In this document: positions 63,961 through 64,000 of the stretch, piece by piece
Position numbering within the stretch: position 1 is the stretch's first letter
Layout: each line of letters opens with the position of its first letter
Assembly: GCA_028583415.1 (NCBI GenBank)
Contig: CM053267.1
Span: 45,062,834-45,126,833, forward strand
DNA length: 64,000 nt
From: Protea cynaroides
Taxonomy: Eukaryota > Streptophyta > Magnoliopsida > Proteales > Proteaceae
Reading direction: 5' to 3'
The notes under the pieces: model-generated
The model's input: only the letters and a program-made list of their open reading frames with translations
The model's database searches: none
What the model was told of the DNA's origin: nothing
Made by a program: the position numbers and the translations under genes

Positions 63961-64000
63961 TGTCACACTCCAATTCTGACCGAACCAGAAGTGTGAGTGA

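Larger units (their letters stand above)
62380..64000 (+). mobile_element. Ogre/gypsy-like LTR retroelement leader region with tandem repeats
   Basis: AGTCGCCACCTAGATT, then GGATTAGGCACCCAAACC and CCTACGTATCATAGG are words typical of plant Ogre/Tat-type Ty3-gypsy leaders. No ORF is visible and the element runs off the window. Confidence 0.45.

Overview
This is plant nuclear DNA: AT-rich, intron-rich and packed with nested transposable elements (LTR retrotransposons, L1-type and RTE-type LINEs, a tRNA-derived SINE and many hAT-like elements). The one host gene I could build completely is plant-type. I cannot fix the species from the sequence.

The host gene lies on the minus strand from 59941 (ATG) to 14093 (stop). 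It is an endosomal Na+(K+)/H+ antiporter of the NHX5/NHX6 class. I assembled it exon by exon from family conservation and splice signals: 22 exons, 1575 coding bases including the stop, 524 residues, every junction in phase. Five exons are only 20 to 32 nt. Three introns carry U12-type (minor spliceosome) signals, two of them AT-AC. Intron 6 is about 26.3 kb, intron 19 about 8.0 kb and intron 18 about 4.7 kb; these three hold most of the window and nearly all its transposons.

Layout. 1-2062: no gene seen. 2063-2726: hAT-like element with a perfect 8-bp target duplication. 2900-5861: LTR element whose interior carries the C-terminal end of a cellulose synthase-like gene. 6090-7582: minus-strand L1-type LINE remnant split by a 465-bp TRIM. 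7690-8081: decayed GRF zinc-finger-like ORF. 8172-12583: complete non-autonomous LTR retrotransposon (TSD ACAGG). 12584-14092: 3' flank of NHX. 14093-32337: NHX exons 22 to 7, with transposon-filled introns 19 and 18. 32338-58632: giant intron 6, holding a three-LTR compound element, a small Copia-like element, a full-length but decayed LINE split by two related LTR insertions, several hAT-like elements and an LTR element with unequal LTRs. 58633-59941: exons 6 to 1. 59942-64000: upstream region, ending in tandem repeats and Ogre-like retroelement sequence.

The most unusual structural signal is a set of hAT-like elements in which each family carries its own degenerate palindromic word in the ends (CCAAGGC, TATCGATA, CTCGAGA, GAATTATTC, CGAAATTTCG, CGGTCCGG). 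Five loci have clear 8-bp target duplications and a sixth has a partly ambiguous one. No intact transposase is present.
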